This document shows positions 7,604-16,840 of a stretch of 26,570 bases of DNA, in pieces; the first letter of the stretch is position 1, and every line of letters starts with the position of its first letter. The notes under the pieces are model-generated. The model was not told the origin of the DNA, did no database searches, and saw only the letters and a program-made list of their open reading frames with translations. A program made the position numbers and the translations under genes. Source of the stretch: an uncultured Coriobacteriales bacterium (GTDB taxonomy: Bacteria; Actinomycetota; Coriobacteriia; Coriobacteriales; UMGS124); the NCBI GenBank assembly GCA_934654475.1, contig CAKUFZ010000027.1, forward strand, positions 1-26,570. The letters run 5' to 3'.

Positions 7604-7648
7604 CAAACGCGGGACCTGACCTCACCTCGGGGCCGGGTCCCGCGTTTG
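7604..7648 (+). terminator. Hairpin terminator after the AGCS transporter gene
   Basis: CAAACGCGGGACC (7604-7616) pairs perfectly with GGTCCCGCGTTTG (7636-7648), a 13-bp stem around a 19-base loop. The T tract is short (TTTGTAT), but the location 45 bp past the stop and the stem strength make termination likely. Confidence 0.65.
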
Positions 7649-7758
7649 TATACGGGTGACATCTGGTGTGGAAGGCGCTCTGACAGTGGCGCGCGACGTA
7701 CGCGAGCTTCTTAAAAGCGCAGCCCATCAGGTATTGCGATACTCACAAGGAGTCCCCA

Positions 7759-10700
7759 GTGCTCATTCACAGGATTGCCGACCAACTTGCCAGTGCGGCG
7801 GAGTTTCGAGATATTGAGCGCAATCTTGCAACGGCGCAAGATGCCACGCTTGGAATCGCCCAGTCGGCCAGGCCCCTTGCCATCGCGGCGCTCTATGCGC
7901 GCAACCCGCGCCCTTGCGTGGTCGTTGTCGCTGGCGAGGACGCGGCCCAGCGCATGGCGCAGGCATTGGCCTCTTACGTGGGACTTGATCAGGTCGAACG
8001 CATCCCTTTGCGTTGCGACTTGCCATGGTCGGACAAACCGAGCGACGATGCGGTGGTGGGTGCGCGCTGCCGTGCCCTTGCGCGCCTGAAGGCGGGGGAG
8101 CCGTGCTTGGCGGTAGCCTCTGCGCGGGCGCTGTTGAGGTGCGTGCCTCCTGTGGGCAGCGACTACTTCATGCCGATTTCTTTTGAGATAGGCCAGGAAA
8201 TCGATTTTGCCACAGTGCCCGAGAAACTGCTGTTCCTTGGCTATACCTCGCAGGGCGCAGTGGATGGACCGGGCACGTTTCATGTGCACGGCGATCTTGT
8301 CGACGTCTGGCCGACCCAGTCCACGGGCCCGGTCCGCCTGGAGTTCTTCGGCGATGAGATCGACGCCATACGCACGCTCGTTCCCTCCACGGGGCAGACT
8401 ATCGGCCAGGTGACGGACGTCGAGATGTACCCGGCGCGCGAGCTCGCGCTTTCTCCCAAAGCCATCGAGCGCTGCCGCCGCAAGCTGTACCAGGCAAGTC
8501 AAGACGATGACGAGCTTGCCCGCCATATGGAGATGTTCTCTCAAGGCATCGTCTTCCACGAGGCGGACCGCTATCTGCCGAGCCTTTATGCGTCTACGAC
8601 CGGGCCTCTTGCGCATGTGGCGCCCGAGGTGCTCATGGTGCTTGCTGAGCCCCGCTCCCTCTTTGATGATGCGACGCGCTATTACGATGAAGTCAGCGTG
8701 TTGGCCCGCAATGCCAAAGTGTCGCTGGAGGGGCTCTACCTCAAGCCCGCCCAGATGGACTTCGGCTCACAGCAGCGCCTGACGCTCGTTTCCATCATGC
8801 GCGCGGGAGGCGGCGCGACCTCTGAGCTGCGTGTGCAGCAGCCTGATGTTGCCGGAGGGGCCCGCCTTGTGCGCAGGCTCGACTCGCTGCGCCATATGGG
8901 CTATGCCACGGTCTTCGCCATTCCCGACAGCGAGGCGCGCCGTGCGATGAAGATCACGCTCACCGACGAGCACATTCCCATCGTTGAGTCGCTTGCCACC
9001 TCAACTGAAAACAGGGGAACATGCATTCCCGAGTGGGCGCGCGTCTCCCATACGCCGCTCCCGCGCGGTCCCATCACGGTGACGGACGCCGCCATACCTG
9101 CGGGAGTCGTCATCCCCGACGCGCGTCTGGCCGTCATCAGCTCCGCCGACCTGCAGAGTCGCATGGCCAAGCACGGACGTCGCAAGAACATCGATGTGAC
9201 CGACATCACGTTCCCCTTCAAGCCGGGCGACTACGTGGTGCATGCCACGCACGGCATCGCGCACTTCACGGCTATCGTGCGCAAGGAGGTCGCAGGCAAG
9301 GAACGCGATTACTTCCAGCTGGAATATGCCGGTGCCGACAAGCTGTTCGTGCCTTTCGAGCAGGTTGACCGCCTGACGCGCTACGTGGGCCCCGACTCCG
9401 ATGCCCCGCGCCTCACGCGGCTCAACTCGGCTGACTGGACGCGAGCCACCACCAAGGCGCGCAAAGCGGCCAAGGCGCTGGCCTTTGACCTCGTCGACCT
9501 GTACACGCGCCGCGCCGCCGCTCGTGGCTTTGCCTTTTCGCCTGACACGGCCTGGCAGCGCCAGATGGAGGAGTGCTTCCCCTACGAGATAACGGCCGAC
9601 CAGGCAGCCGCCATCCAAGACATCAAGGCCGATATGGAGGCCCCCAAGCCCATGGACCGCCTGCTGTGCGGAGACGTGGGCTTTGGCAAGACCGAGGTCG
9701 CGCTGCGTGCCGCCTTCAAGGCCACGCAGGACGGCAAACAGGTCATGGTGCTGTGCCCCACGACGATTCTGGCCCAGCAGCACTACCAGACGTTCTTCGA
9801 GCGTTTTGCCGATTTCGACGTGGAAGTGGAGGTGCTCAGCCGCTTCCGCACCCCCAAGCAGCAGAAGAAGGCCCTCGAGGGGTTCGCTGCAGGCACGGTG
9901 CAGGTGCTCGTGGGTACCCACCGACTTCTTTCGAGCGACGTCAACCCGCGCGACCTGGGGCTTGTCATCGTCGACGAGGAGCAGCGTTTCGGCGTGCAGC
10001 ACAAGGAGCACCTCAAGAACCTGCGCGAGCAGATTGACGTGCTGACCCTTTCGGCAACGCCTATTCCGCGCACGATGCAGATGGCCATGAGCGGCGTGCG
10101 CGACATGTCGCTCATCAAGACGGCGCCTGCCGGCCGCATCCCCGTGAAGGTGCACGTGGGCGAGTGGGACGAGGACGTCGTGAGCTCGGCCGTGCGCCTG
10201 GAACTCGCCCGTGGCGGGCAGGTCTACTACGTGTCGAACCGCGTGAAGACCATCGACGAGGCCGTGCAACGCGTGCTGAGCGTGGCGCCCGAGGCTCGCG
10301 TGGGTGTGGCACATGGCAAGATGACCCCCAACGAGGTCGAAAACGTCATGCAGAAGTTCGTGACTGGCGAGGTCGACGTGCTCGTGGCCACCACCATCAT
10401 CGAGAGCGGCATCGACAACCCCCATACCAACACGCTTATCATCGAGGACTCCCAGCGCCTGGGCCTGGCACAGCTCTACCAGCTCAAGGGTCGTGTGGGA
10501 CGTGGCAGGCAACAGGCCTACGCCTACTTCATGTTCCCGCCCGATGTTCCGCTGACCCCTGAGGCCACCGACAGGCTTCTGGCAATCGGGGAGTTCACCG
10601 ACCTGGGAAGCGGCATGCGCATCGCCATGCGCGACCTGGAGATTCGCGGTGCCGGCTCGCTCATGGGCGCCGAGCAGCACGGCAACCTGTCGAGCGTGGG

Positions 10701-11208
10701 CTTCGACCTGTACACGCAGATGCTTGGCGAGGCCGTGGCGCAGGCGCGCGGCGAGGAGCCTGCCGACGAGGCGGCCACGAGCGTGACCATCAACCTGCCG
10801 GTGGATTACTACTTCAGCGAGGAGTACCTGCCCGAGGTGGACAAGCGCGTCCTCATGTATCGCAAGCTCGCTGCCCTCACCGACCTGGAGGGGGTGGACG
10901 CGCTGGAAAAGCAGTGCGTGGAGAGCTACGGCGAGCTTCCCGAGGCGGCTCGAAACCTGTTCACGCGCGCCCGCATCAGGATTCGCGCCGACAGGCTCGG
11001 CATCACGTCGGTGGGCACTGCGGTCGGCAAGCTCACGTTGGCCGGTGCCGAGGTGCCCAAGCCGGTCTTCGACGCCTGGCGCAAGAAGGGCGCGCAGGTC
11101 TTTGCCAAGACCGGCAAGGTCAACTATCCCCTGCGCAAGGACGAGCCTGTGCTTGAGTGCGCGCTGAGCTTGCTTGAGGAGCTCGGCGGCGCCGACGACG
11201 AGGAGTGA
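7759..11208 (+). CDS. mfd: Transcription-repair coupling factor Mfd
   Basis: Mfd removes RNA polymerase stalled at DNA lesions and recruits UvrA. The 1149-aa protein has the full domain order: a UvrB-like N-terminal module (FHVHGDLVDVWP near residue 175), a CarD-like RNA polymerase-interacting domain (~485-560, beginning FPFKPGDYVVH), a RecG-like translocase with Walker A GDVGFGKT at 638-645, DEEQ box at 739-742 and the SATPIPRT motif soon after, then the C-terminal TRCF domain from ~1010. The GTG start is backed by AAGGAG seven bases upstream. It appears to be a single gene or to share a transcript with dnaE. Length and motifs are normal, and nothing is missing. Confidence 0.97.
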   Translation: MLIHRIADQLASAAEFRDIERNLATAQDATLGIAQSARPLAIAALYARNPRPCVVVVAGEDAAQRMAQALASYVGLDQVERIPLRCDLPWSDKPSDDAVVGARCRALARLKAGEPCLAVASARALLRCVPPVGSDYFMPISFEIGQEIDFATVPEKLLFLGYTSQGAVDGPGTFHVHGDLVDVWPTQSTGPVRLEFFGDEIDAIRTLVPSTGQTIGQVTDVEMYPARELALSPKAIERCRRKLYQASQDDDELARHMEMFSQGIVFHEADRYLPSLYASTTGPLAHVAPEVLMVLAEPRSLFDDATRYYDEVSVLARNAKVSLEGLYLKPAQMDFGSQQRLTLVSIMRAGGGATSELRVQQPDVAGGARLVRRLDSLRHMGYATVFAIPDSEARRAMKITLTDEHIPIVESLATSTENRGTCIPEWARVSHTPLPRGPITVTDAAIPAGVVIPDARLAVISSADLQSRMAKHGRRKNIDVTDITFPFKPGDYVVHATHGIAHFTAIVRKEVAGKERDYFQLEYAGADKLFVPFEQVDRLTRYVGPDSDAPRLTRLNSADWTRATTKARKAAKALAFDLVDLYTRRAAARGFAFSPDTAWQRQMEECFPYEITADQAAAIQDIKADMEAPKPMDRLLCGDVGFGKTEVALRAAFKATQDGKQVMVLCPTTILAQQHYQTFFERFADFDVEVEVLSRFRTPKQQKKALEGFAAGTVQVLVGTHRLLSSDVNPRDLGLVIVDEEQRFGVQHKEHLKNLREQIDVLTLSATPIPRTMQMAMSGVRDMSLIKTAPAGRIPVKVHVGEWDEDVVSSAVRLELARGGQVYYVSNRVKTIDEAVQRVLSVAPEARVGVAHGKMTPNEVENVMQKFVTGEVDVLVATTIIESGIDNPHTNTLIIEDSQRLGLAQLYQLKGRVGRGRQQAYAYFMFPPDVPLTPEATDRLLAIGEFTDLGSGMRIAMRDLEIRGAGSLMGAEQHGNLSSVGFDLYTQMLGEAVAQARGEEPADEAATSVTINLPVDYYFSEEYLPEVDKRVLMYRKLAALTDLEGVDALEKQCVESYGELPEAARNLFTRARIRIRADRLGITSVGTAVGKLTLAGAEVPKPVFDAWRKKGAQVFAKTGKVNYPLRKDEPVLECALSLLEELGGADDEE

Positions 11209-11217
11209 CATTGAGCA

Positions 11218-11242
11218 GGCGCGTCGGTTTTGCCGGCGCGCC
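11218..11242 (+). terminator. GC-rich hairpin between mfd and dnaE
   Basis: GGCGCGTCGG (11218-11227) pairs with CCGGCGCGCC (11233-11242), with one G-U pair, around a TTTTG loop. It begins 10 bp after the mfd stop. The following bases (CGCTGTTTGT) are only weakly T-rich, so it may be a poor terminator or an RNA-stabilising hairpin. Confidence 0.45.
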
Positions 11243-11327
11243 CGCTGTTTGTAAGGGTTCTTGTCCGGGCGCTCCCAACTGTCCGTGCTTGCCTTTATCA
11301 TCGCCATAGTCGATAAGGAGCAAGCAC

Positions 11328-14300
11328 ATGGCTTTCGTACATCTGCACTGTCATACCGAGTACTCGCTGCTCGACGGAATCACGCGTCTCAAGGACATGG
11401 CCAAGCGCGCATGGGAGCTTGGCATGCCGGCGTGTGCCATCACCGACCATGGCTATATGTATGGTTGCGCGCAGTATTACCTCGATGCCCAGGTCGCCGG
11501 CAGTCCCGACGGACGCAAGGGCGCCGAGTACGGCATCAAACCCATCCTGGGCTGCGAGGTCTACTTCACGCCGGACTCCACGCTCTCGCGTGACCGCAAG
11601 CCCGAGCTGTACCACATGATTCTGCTCGCCAAGAACAATGCGGGCTACGTCAACCTCATGAACGTGGTGTCTCAGGCGGCTACGCGCGGTTTCTATTACA
11701 AGCCCCGCGTGACGCTCGACATGCTGCGCAACAACGCCGACGGCCTTATCGCCACCTCGGCATGCATCGCCGGCATCATTCCGCAGTGCATCGACAGGGG
11801 AGACGACCGACAGGCAGTGGAGTGGGCCAAGACGTTCGGTTCGATCTTTGCGCCTGGCGATTTCTACATCGAGCTGCAGAATCAGGGCGTGCGCACCGAC
11901 ACCGGCATGACGCAAGACGAGCTCAACGGGCACCTTGACAAGCTTGCCCGCGAGCTCGGCATCAAGACGGTCGCCACGAACGACTTCCATTATCTGCTGC
12001 GCGAGGATGCCGTCACGCAGGACGCCATGATGTGCATCGGCATGGGCAAGAAGCTCGACGACCCCGACCGCATGCGCTTCAAGAACGACCAGTTCTACAT
12101 GAAGACTGAGGAAGAGATGCGTGCGGCCCTGGGCCCCTTGTACCAGGAGGCCTGCGACAACACGATTGAGATTGCCGAGAAGTGCGGCGCCAAGCCCGGT
12201 GAGGTGCTCGACGAGAAATCGGGCGTCTACCTGGACTTCGACCAGATCATCCTTCCTCGCTACCCTGGTCTTGACGAGGGGCAGACCCACGAGAGCCAGT
12301 TCCGCCGCGACTGCGAGGCAGGCTTGTCGCGCCACTACGGGGCCGACTGGAAGACCGCGCGTCCCGATGTTGTGGAGCGCTTCGAGTACGAATACAAGGT
12401 CATCTGCGACAAGGGTTTTGCCGCCTACTTCCTTATCGTTGCCGACTACGTGAAGTGGGCCAAGGCAAACGGTATCGGTGTGGGTCCCGGCCGTGGTTCT
12501 GCCGCAGGCGCCATCGTCGCGTACGCCATGGACATCACGGGCTTTGACCCGCTTGAGAACGGCCTGATGTTCGAGCGATTCCTGTCGCCCGAGCGTACCG
12601 AGATGCCCGATATCGATATGGACTTCGACGATGAGCGGCGCCTGGAGGTGGTGGACTATGTCCGCCGCCGCTACGGCGCCGACCACGTCACGCACGTTAT
12701 CACGTACTCGGTCCTCAAGGCCAAGCAGGCCGTCAACGACGCGGCTCGCGTGTTGGGCTTCCCGGTGAGCTTCTCCCAGAAGCTTTCCAAGATGATTTCC
12801 AACGCCCCTGACACGACGCTTGCCGCGACCATGGGCAAAGACGAGAAGCACAAGGACTATTTCTCGCCCGACTTTGTGCAGGCCTACAAGGAAGACCCCG
12901 ACGCAAAGCAGGTCATCGACACGGCACTGGCCATCGAGGGCCTCACGCGTGGCGAGGGCGTGCACGCCTGCGCCGTCCTCATCTGCCGAGACCCGGTCAA
13001 CGAGCATGTGCCCACGAAGCTCGACACCAAGGGCGGCGTGGAAATCACCCAGTACGAAGGCCACATGGTCGCCGACATGGGCCTGCTCAAGATGGACTTC
13101 CTGGGCCTGCGTACGCTCACCGTTATCTCCAAGGCCAAGAAGAACATCAAGGCCACCTGCGGCATCGACATCAACGAGGCCGAGATTCCTTTCGACGACC
13201 CCAAGATCTTCGAGCTCATGGGTTCGGGCCACACGGCCGGCGTCTTCCAGGTGGAGTCGGGCGGCATGACGGCCACCATCAAGAACATGAAGCCGCGTGA
13301 GTACAAGCACGTCGTCGCTCTTATCGCCTTGTATCGCCCCGGACCTCTGGGCGCCGGCATGGTGGACTCCTACATCAACCGTATGAACGGCAAGGAGGAG
13401 GCCGTCTCGTACGACCCGCGCCTCGACGACATCCTTGGTGAGACGTACGGTACCATGGTCTACCAGGAACAGGTTATGCAGATCTCGATGAAGATGAGCG
13501 GCTTCTCGGCCGGCGAATCGGACTCGCGCATCCGTAAGCCCGTGGCAAAGAAGAAGATCAAGCTTCTGACCTCAACGATGTTCAACTGGTCTGACGGCAA
13601 GGAAGAGACCACGTACGACCACTGGATGAACGGCGCAGTGGCCAACGGCTACAAGAAGGAGATCGCCCAGAAGATTTGGGACGACGTTCTTGAGTTCGCC
13701 TCCTACGCTTTCAACAAGTCGCACTCTGCGGGATACGCCATCCTCGTTATGCAGACGGCCTGGCTCAAGGCCCACTATCCCCGCGAGTACATGGCCGCCG
13801 TGCTCACCTCCTACACGGGTAAGACCGAGAAGATCGTGCACTACATCGCGGCATGCCGTTTCGACGGTATCGACGTGTTGCCGCCAGACATCAACTCCTC
13901 GGGCAACGAGTTCACGCCGGTGCCCGAGGGCATTCGCTTCGGTCTTGCCGGCATCCGCGGCGTGGGCGAGGGCGTGAGCGACCTCATTGTGGCCGAGCGT
14001 GAGGCTAACGGCCCCTACCAGGACATCTTCGACTTCCTTGATCGCGTGGATTCGAGCAAGGCGAACCGCCGCGTCATCGAGTCCCTCATCAAGGCAGGCG
14101 CCTTTGACGACACGGGCTATACGCGCAAGCAGCTCTGCTGGCTTGTGAGCAAGGACAACCCCGAGAACATCATCGATGCGGCGACAAAGCGTCAGAAGAA
14201 CGAGGCGGCCGGCCAGCTCTCCATGTTCGACCTGTTCGAGGAAGACGACGACGCGGGAAGCTTCAACGCGCGCGTCGAGCCGGACGGTGTTGAGTGGGAC

Positions 14301-15002
14301 GACCGCACCAAGCTCACCCTTGAAAAGGAAGTGCTCGGCATCTACGTATCCGACCACCCCCTGCGCCCCTTTGAGTACGCCCTGTCCCAGGCTCGCGACT
14401 TCAGCATCGGCCAGATTGAGGAAGAGGCGGGCGAAGGCGATTCCGGCCAGTACAAGGTGCCTGAGAAGAAGATTTTCAGCTGGGCAGGCATGGTCGACGG
14501 CCTTCAGAAGAAGGTCACGAAGTCGGGCGACCAGATGGCCGTCTTCAACCTGGCCGACATGGAGGCCGACGTCACCTGCGTGTGCTTCCCCAAGGTCTTT
14601 GCGAAGAAGGGGCACATCCTTCAGGGCGAGGTCGACCCCATGACCGGGGAGCGCGTGGGCGACGTCTTCGTCAAGGTGCGCGCCAACCTCGACCGCTCCG
14701 ACCGTGGAAACCAGCTCATGGTGGTCGACATCGAGCCGCTCGTGCTCGACCAGGCGTCGAACCGTCCCAAGACGCTGGAGATTCGCGTGACGAGTGCGCT
14801 GCTCAACCAGAACCTCATCACGCAGCTGTCGCGCATCTTCTCGCGCTATGCCGGCTCCGACAATGTCGAGCTGCTTGTTGAGGAAGCTTCGGGCCATACC
14901 ATGCGTGCCGAGATTCCCATGCATGTGAACACGAAGAACATGTCGCTTGCCGTTGAGGTCGACGACATCCTACGCGGTCAGGGCACGGTGGCCATCGTGT
15001 AA
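11328..15002 (+). CDS. dnaE: DNA polymerase III alpha subunit DnaE
   Basis: This is the replicative polymerase catalytic subunit, 1224 aa. The N-terminal PHP domain begins HLHCHTEYS and keeps all nine expected metal ligands: H7, H9, D16, H41, E77, H96, C146, D219 and H221. The polymerase active site shows D428 and D430 in PDIDMDF and D590 in KMDFLGLRTL. A helix-hairpin-helix region follows in the last third. QLSMF at 963-967 is a good sliding-clamp binding motif, and an OB-type domain (~1050-1130) precedes the C-terminus. AAGGAG lies seven bases before the ATG. The complete PHP site suggests possible built-in 3'-5' exonuclease activity, as described for actinobacterial DnaE1. It is slightly longer than E. 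coli DnaE (1160 aa), and no intein is seen. Confidence 0.97.
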   Translation: MAFVHLHCHTEYSLLDGITRLKDMAKRAWELGMPACAITDHGYMYGCAQYYLDAQVAGSPDGRKGAEYGIKPILGCEVYFTPDSTLSRDRKPELYHMILLAKNNAGYVNLMNVVSQAATRGFYYKPRVTLDMLRNNADGLIATSACIAGIIPQCIDRGDDRQAVEWAKTFGSIFAPGDFYIELQNQGVRTDTGMTQDELNGHLDKLARELGIKTVATNDFHYLLREDAVTQDAMMCIGMGKKLDDPDRMRFKNDQFYMKTEEEMRAALGPLYQEACDNTIEIAEKCGAKPGEVLDEKSGVYLDFDQIILPRYPGLDEGQTHESQFRRDCEAGLSRHYGADWKTARPDVVERFEYEYKVICDKGFAAYFLIVADYVKWAKANGIGVGPGRGSAAGAIVAYAMDITGFDPLENGLMFERFLSPERTEMPDIDMDFDDERRLEVVDYVRRRYGADHVTHVITYSVLKAKQAVNDAARVLGFPVSFSQKLSKMISNAPDTTLAATMGKDEKHKDYFSPDFVQAYKEDPDAKQVIDTALAIEGLTRGEGVHACAVLICRDPVNEHVPTKLDTKGGVEITQYEGHMVADMGLLKMDFLGLRTLTVISKAKKNIKATCGIDINEAEIPFDDPKIFELMGSGHTAGVFQVESGGMTATIKNMKPREYKHVVALIALYRPGPLGAGMVDSYINRMNGKEEAVSYDPRLDDILGETYGTMVYQEQVMQISMKMSGFSAGESDSRIRKPVAKKKIKLLTSTMFNWSDGKEETTYDHWMNGAVANGYKKEIAQKIWDDVLEFASYAFNKSHSAGYAILVMQTAWLKAHYPREYMAAVLTSYTGKTEKIVHYIAACRFDGIDVLPPDINSSGNEFTPVPEGIRFGLAGIRGVGEGVSDLIVAEREANGPYQDIFDFLDRVDSSKANRRVIESLIKAGAFDDTGYTRKQLCWLVSKDNPENIIDAATKRQKNEAAGQLSMFDLFEEDDDAGSFNARVEPDGVEWDDRTKLTLEKEVLGIYVSDHPLRPFEYALSQARDFSIGQIEEEAGEGDSGQYKVPEKKIFSWAGMVDGLQKKVTKSGDQMAVFNLADMEADVTCVCFPKVFAKKGHILQGEVDPMTGERVGDVFVKVRANLDRSDRGNQLMVVDIEPLVLDQASNRPKTLEIRVTSALLNQNLITQLSRIFSRYAGSDNVELLVEEASGHTMRAEIPMHVNTKNMSLAVEVDDILRGQGTVAIV

Positions 15003-15062
15003 GAGGCCCGGGATGTCTGATGCGTGGATGAGACGTGCGCCTATGTTACAAGCAGGTTAATG

Positions 15063-15100
15063 TGAGGCACTTTAGCACTCTACCGTGCTAAAGTGCCTCA
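15063..15100. terminator. Perfect 16-bp hairpin between dnaE and the his operon
   Basis: TGAGGCACTTTAGCAC (15063-15078) and its exact reverse complement (15085-15100) flank a 6-base loop. The hairpin lies 60 bp past the dnaE stop and upstream of the candidate his promoter, so it probably ends or protects the dnaE mRNA. There is no T run on either strand, which is atypical for an intrinsic terminator. Confidence 0.5.
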
Positions 15101-15114
15101 ATCATATTCGGCCT

Positions 15115-15144
15115 TTGGAAACAGTTTGCCATTACAGTTGTAAC
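15115..15144 (+). promoter_or_regulatory. Candidate promoter of the his operon
   Basis: TTGGAA (15115-15120) and TGTAAC (15139-15144) are spaced 18 bp apart, each with four of six consensus positions. The -10 overlaps a short palindrome, TTACA-GT-TGTAA (15132-15143), that could be an operator. A start near 15151 would give a very short leader. A second palindrome, CTTCTCGAGAAG (15149-15160), overlaps the ribosome-binding site of hisZG. Confidence 0.35.
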
Positions 15145-15166
15145 AAAGCTTCTCGAGAAGAAAGCG

Positions 15167-16813
15167 GTGAGTTCAACGACTACCACATCCACCCCGCGCG
15201 GATTTAGGGACGTGCTTCCTGAAGAGGCACTTTGGCGCGAACAGATAAGCTCGGCGGTAGGCGCATGCTTTGCCCAGGCCGGATATCTCCCTGTTGAGAC
15301 GCCCTTGCTTGAAATGAGCGACCTGCTCCAGGATTGCGATGCCACAAGCGACGTGGCGTTTCGCCTCTTCGATTCCGATGGCGCGCTGCTCATGCTGCGC
15401 CCCGACGTGACGCTGCCTGTCGCTCGCATGGTTGCCACGCGCCTGCGCGGCCGTCAGGGCCCCTTGCGCCTGCGGTACAACGCGCCCGTCATGCGCGAGT
15501 GCGATGCGCTTACCGGTCAGCCTCGCCAGCTCACCCAGCTTGGTGTTGAGCTCATCGGGGTCGACGGCCTTGAGGCCGACGCCGAGACGCTGCTGCTCAT
15601 GGCGCGCGCCCTTGAGGCTGCCGGCCTGGAGGGCTATGTCATCGCCATGGGAAGCGCCAGGCCGCTCGACGTGCTGCTAGCATGTTCGGGAATGCCTGAC
15701 GAGTGGTGCCAGCGGGCACGCGGGCTTTGCCAGCGCTGCGATCTCATCGGTCTGGCCAAGCTCGTGGATGAGGCGTCCGAGGAGCTTGCCTCCGTGGTTG
15801 CCGACGCGCTGCTCGGCTTGCCGCGCATTCGCGGCGGTGCGGAGGCCGTTGAGGCGGCCCGCGCCCTTATCGAGCCGTGCGGATGTGCGCAGGAGTGCGG
15901 CCTTGATGAGGTGGCCGAGCTTCTCGCCCGCGCGCAAGCCGCCGGCCTCAAGGGGGAGGTCACCGTCGACTTCTCTGTCATGGGGTCGTTCGGTTACTAC
16001 ACGGGCATGGTGCTTGAGGCGTATCTGCCCAGGTTGGGCGCTCAATTGGGTGCCGGCGGCCGCTACGACAAGATGTTCGAACGCTATGGCGAGCCCAGAT
16101 GCGCTGCCGGCTTCTCGCTTTCGCTCGACTGCATCCAGACGGCCCTCGAGCGCAGCGCGGACGCGCCTCGGCCCCTGCGCGTCGCCGTGTCGAAGGGCTC
16201 GCTGTTCCCGGGGGCGGTCAAGCTGTTCGAAGCCGCTGGGCTTGATGTGGCCAACCTCGCAGATCCCGGTCGTCAGCTCATCATCCGCGGCAAGGACGTC
16301 GAGTACATCATTGTGAGGCCCACTGACGCCCCGGCATTCGTGGCCTTTGGCGGTGCGGATTGCGGCATCTGTGGGCGCGATTCGCTCATCGAGGCCGATA
16401 TGGACGTTCTTGAGTTGTCTGACCTGCGCTTTGGCGCCTGTCATTTTGTAGTTGCTGAGCCTGCGGGTGCTCATGAGCGGGTTCAGGAGAACTACCGTCG
16501 GCTGGGCTCGGTGCGCGTTGCCACGAAGTACCCCCGCATTACCCGCCAGTATTTCGCGCGTATCGGCATGGAGGCCGACGTGCTCAAGTTCCACGGCAAC
16601 ATCGAGCTTGCCCCCCTTGTGGGTATGGCCGACTGCATCGTCGACATTACGGCGACGGGCACGACGCTGCGTGAGAACAACCTTGTCGTTGTCGACGACG
16701 TGCTTGATTGCACTGCCCGCTTCTTTGCCAACCCCGCTTCGGCGCGCACGGACCCTCGCGTGTTCGAGCTTGCCGCCCGCCTCGAGGCTGCGGCGGCTGC
16801 AACCCAGGAATAA
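15167..16813 (+). CDS. hisZG: HisZ-HisG fusion: ATP phosphoribosyltransferase, regulatory plus catalytic parts
   Basis: This enzyme makes phosphoribosyl-ATP from ATP and PRPP, the committed step of histidine synthesis. Residues 1-~330 are HisZ, the histidyl-tRNA synthetase-like regulator: GFRDVLPEE at 11-20, a class II core around 76-131 (LRPDVTLPVAR...QLGVELIG), FGYYTGMVLEAY at 275-286 and GGRYDKM at 298-303. From L337 (LRVAVSKGSLFPGA) to 548 it is short-form HisG, with GNIELAPLVGMADCIVDITA and TGTTLREN, the PRPP-binding region. Short HisG normally needs a separate HisZ; here both are one unbroken frame in the usual HisZ-then-HisG order. Start GTG 15167 has only a weak GAGAAG site. It is the first gene of the his operon, 27 bp before hisD. 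Confidence 0.93.
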   Translation: MSSTTTTSTPRGFRDVLPEEALWREQISSAVGACFAQAGYLPVETPLLEMSDLLQDCDATSDVAFRLFDSDGALLMLRPDVTLPVARMVATRLRGRQGPLRLRYNAPVMRECDALTGQPRQLTQLGVELIGVDGLEADAETLLLMARALEAAGLEGYVIAMGSARPLDVLLACSGMPDEWCQRARGLCQRCDLIGLAKLVDEASEELASVVADALLGLPRIRGGAEAVEAARALIEPCGCAQECGLDEVAELLARAQAAGLKGEVTVDFSVMGSFGYYTGMVLEAYLPRLGAQLGAGGRYDKMFERYGEPRCAAGFSLSLDCIQTALERSADAPRPLRVAVSKGSLFPGAVKLFEAAGLDVANLADPGRQLIIRGKDVEYIIVRPTDAPAFVAFGGADCGICGRDSLIEADMDVLELSDLRFGACHFVVAEPAGAHERVQENYRRLGSVRVATKYPRITRQYFARIGMEADVLKFHGNIELAPLVGMADCIVDITATGTTLRENNLVVVDDVLDCTARFFANPASARTDPRVFELAARLEAAAAATQE

Positions 16814-16840
16814 AACCCTTTCGAGAAAGGTCGTATTGCC

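Noticed and set aside
7686..7820. Small GTG-initiated frame of ~44 codons running into mfd
   Set aside because: It has no ribosome-binding site, overlaps the start of mfd, and its predicted product is not recognisable.
15063..15100. CIRCE (HrcA) element, because TTAGCAC and GTGCTAA half-sites are present
   Set aside because: The spacing between half-sites is 6 bp, while CIRCE needs 13, and no heat-shock gene is adjacent.
15003..15166. T-box riboswitch or histidine leader peptide ahead of hisZG
   Set aside because: No T-box consensus and no run of His codons were seen in the leader.
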